A stretch of DNA of 64,000 nucleotides from the NCBI GenBank assembly GCA_026182355.1, contig JAPFBL010000523.1, positions 62,001 to 126,000 on the forward strand. The letters run 5' to 3'. The notes beneath the pieces are model-generated. The model had not been told where the DNA came from. It worked only from the letters and a program-made list of their open reading frames with translations, and searched no databases. Within the stretch, counting starts at the first letter, position 1; each line of letters starts with the position of its first letter. The translations under genes were made by a program, and so were the position numbers. Below, piece by piece: positions 63,885 to 64,000 of this stretch. Source of the stretch: Hermatobates lingyangjiaoensis. Taxonomy: Eukaryota > Arthropoda > Insecta > Hemiptera > Hermatobatidae.

Positions 63885-63930
<46 letters not shown>

Positions 63931-64000
63931 AATTCAATAATGTATCAACCGATTGATAGAAGAGATGTATCATTTAATCAGGATTTGGTCAATTTTCTAG

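Overview
This 64 kb window is AT-rich, intron-rich eukaryotic DNA. The best-resolved gene is a kinesin-1 heavy chain (KHC/KIF5) on the minus strand. Its exons read closest, from memory, to arthropod KHC (for example conserved blocks matching fly Khc in the stalk), and the genome style (very AT-rich, tRNA-derived SINEs, Penelope-like elements, abundant TA microsatellites) suggests an arthropod, possibly a chelicerate. The species cannot be fixed from sequence alone.

Layout: 1-39561 (minus) is the KHC gene: 17 coding exons with GT-AG borders and consistent phases give 881 codons from the start ATG to the left edge, where the C-terminal tail is cut off. Its introns hold a 172-bp minisatellite (about 8.98-11.74 kb), an 86-bp minisatellite (24.25-24.95 kb), 5'-truncated LINE pieces, a pogo-type MITE, a hAT-type MITE nested in a LINE with an 8-bp target duplication, SINEs and many inverted-repeat elements. 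39.6-57 kb is intergenic or intronic repeat-rich DNA with a decayed LINE reverse transcriptase, tandem tRNA-SINEs, Penelope-like (PLE) pieces and a compound CA/TC microsatellite. 57176-60904 (minus) carries two exons of a testis-specific serine kinase-like (TSSK) protein kinase; its N- and C-terminal exons were not found. 61-64 kb is again repeats.

The most striking signal is a dispersed population of roughly 40 short motifs of the form CTGANGA - one base - hairpin - GAAA - palindrome A...T - H, flanked by short complementary arms. This is the strand order and core of a type I hammerhead ribozyme whose stem III is a self-complementary palindrome, as expected for a ribozyme that works as a dimer. 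At least nine sequence families share the layout although their helices differ. Many are arranged as head-to-head inverted pairs, sit beside PLE N-terminal coding remnants, and end in (TA)n exactly at a conserved Thr-Asn-Ile-Tyr codon block. Two GIY-YIG endonuclease C-terminal remnants support the PLE assignment. The single extra base between the CTGANGA core and stem II is present in every intact copy and departs from the textbook hammerhead.
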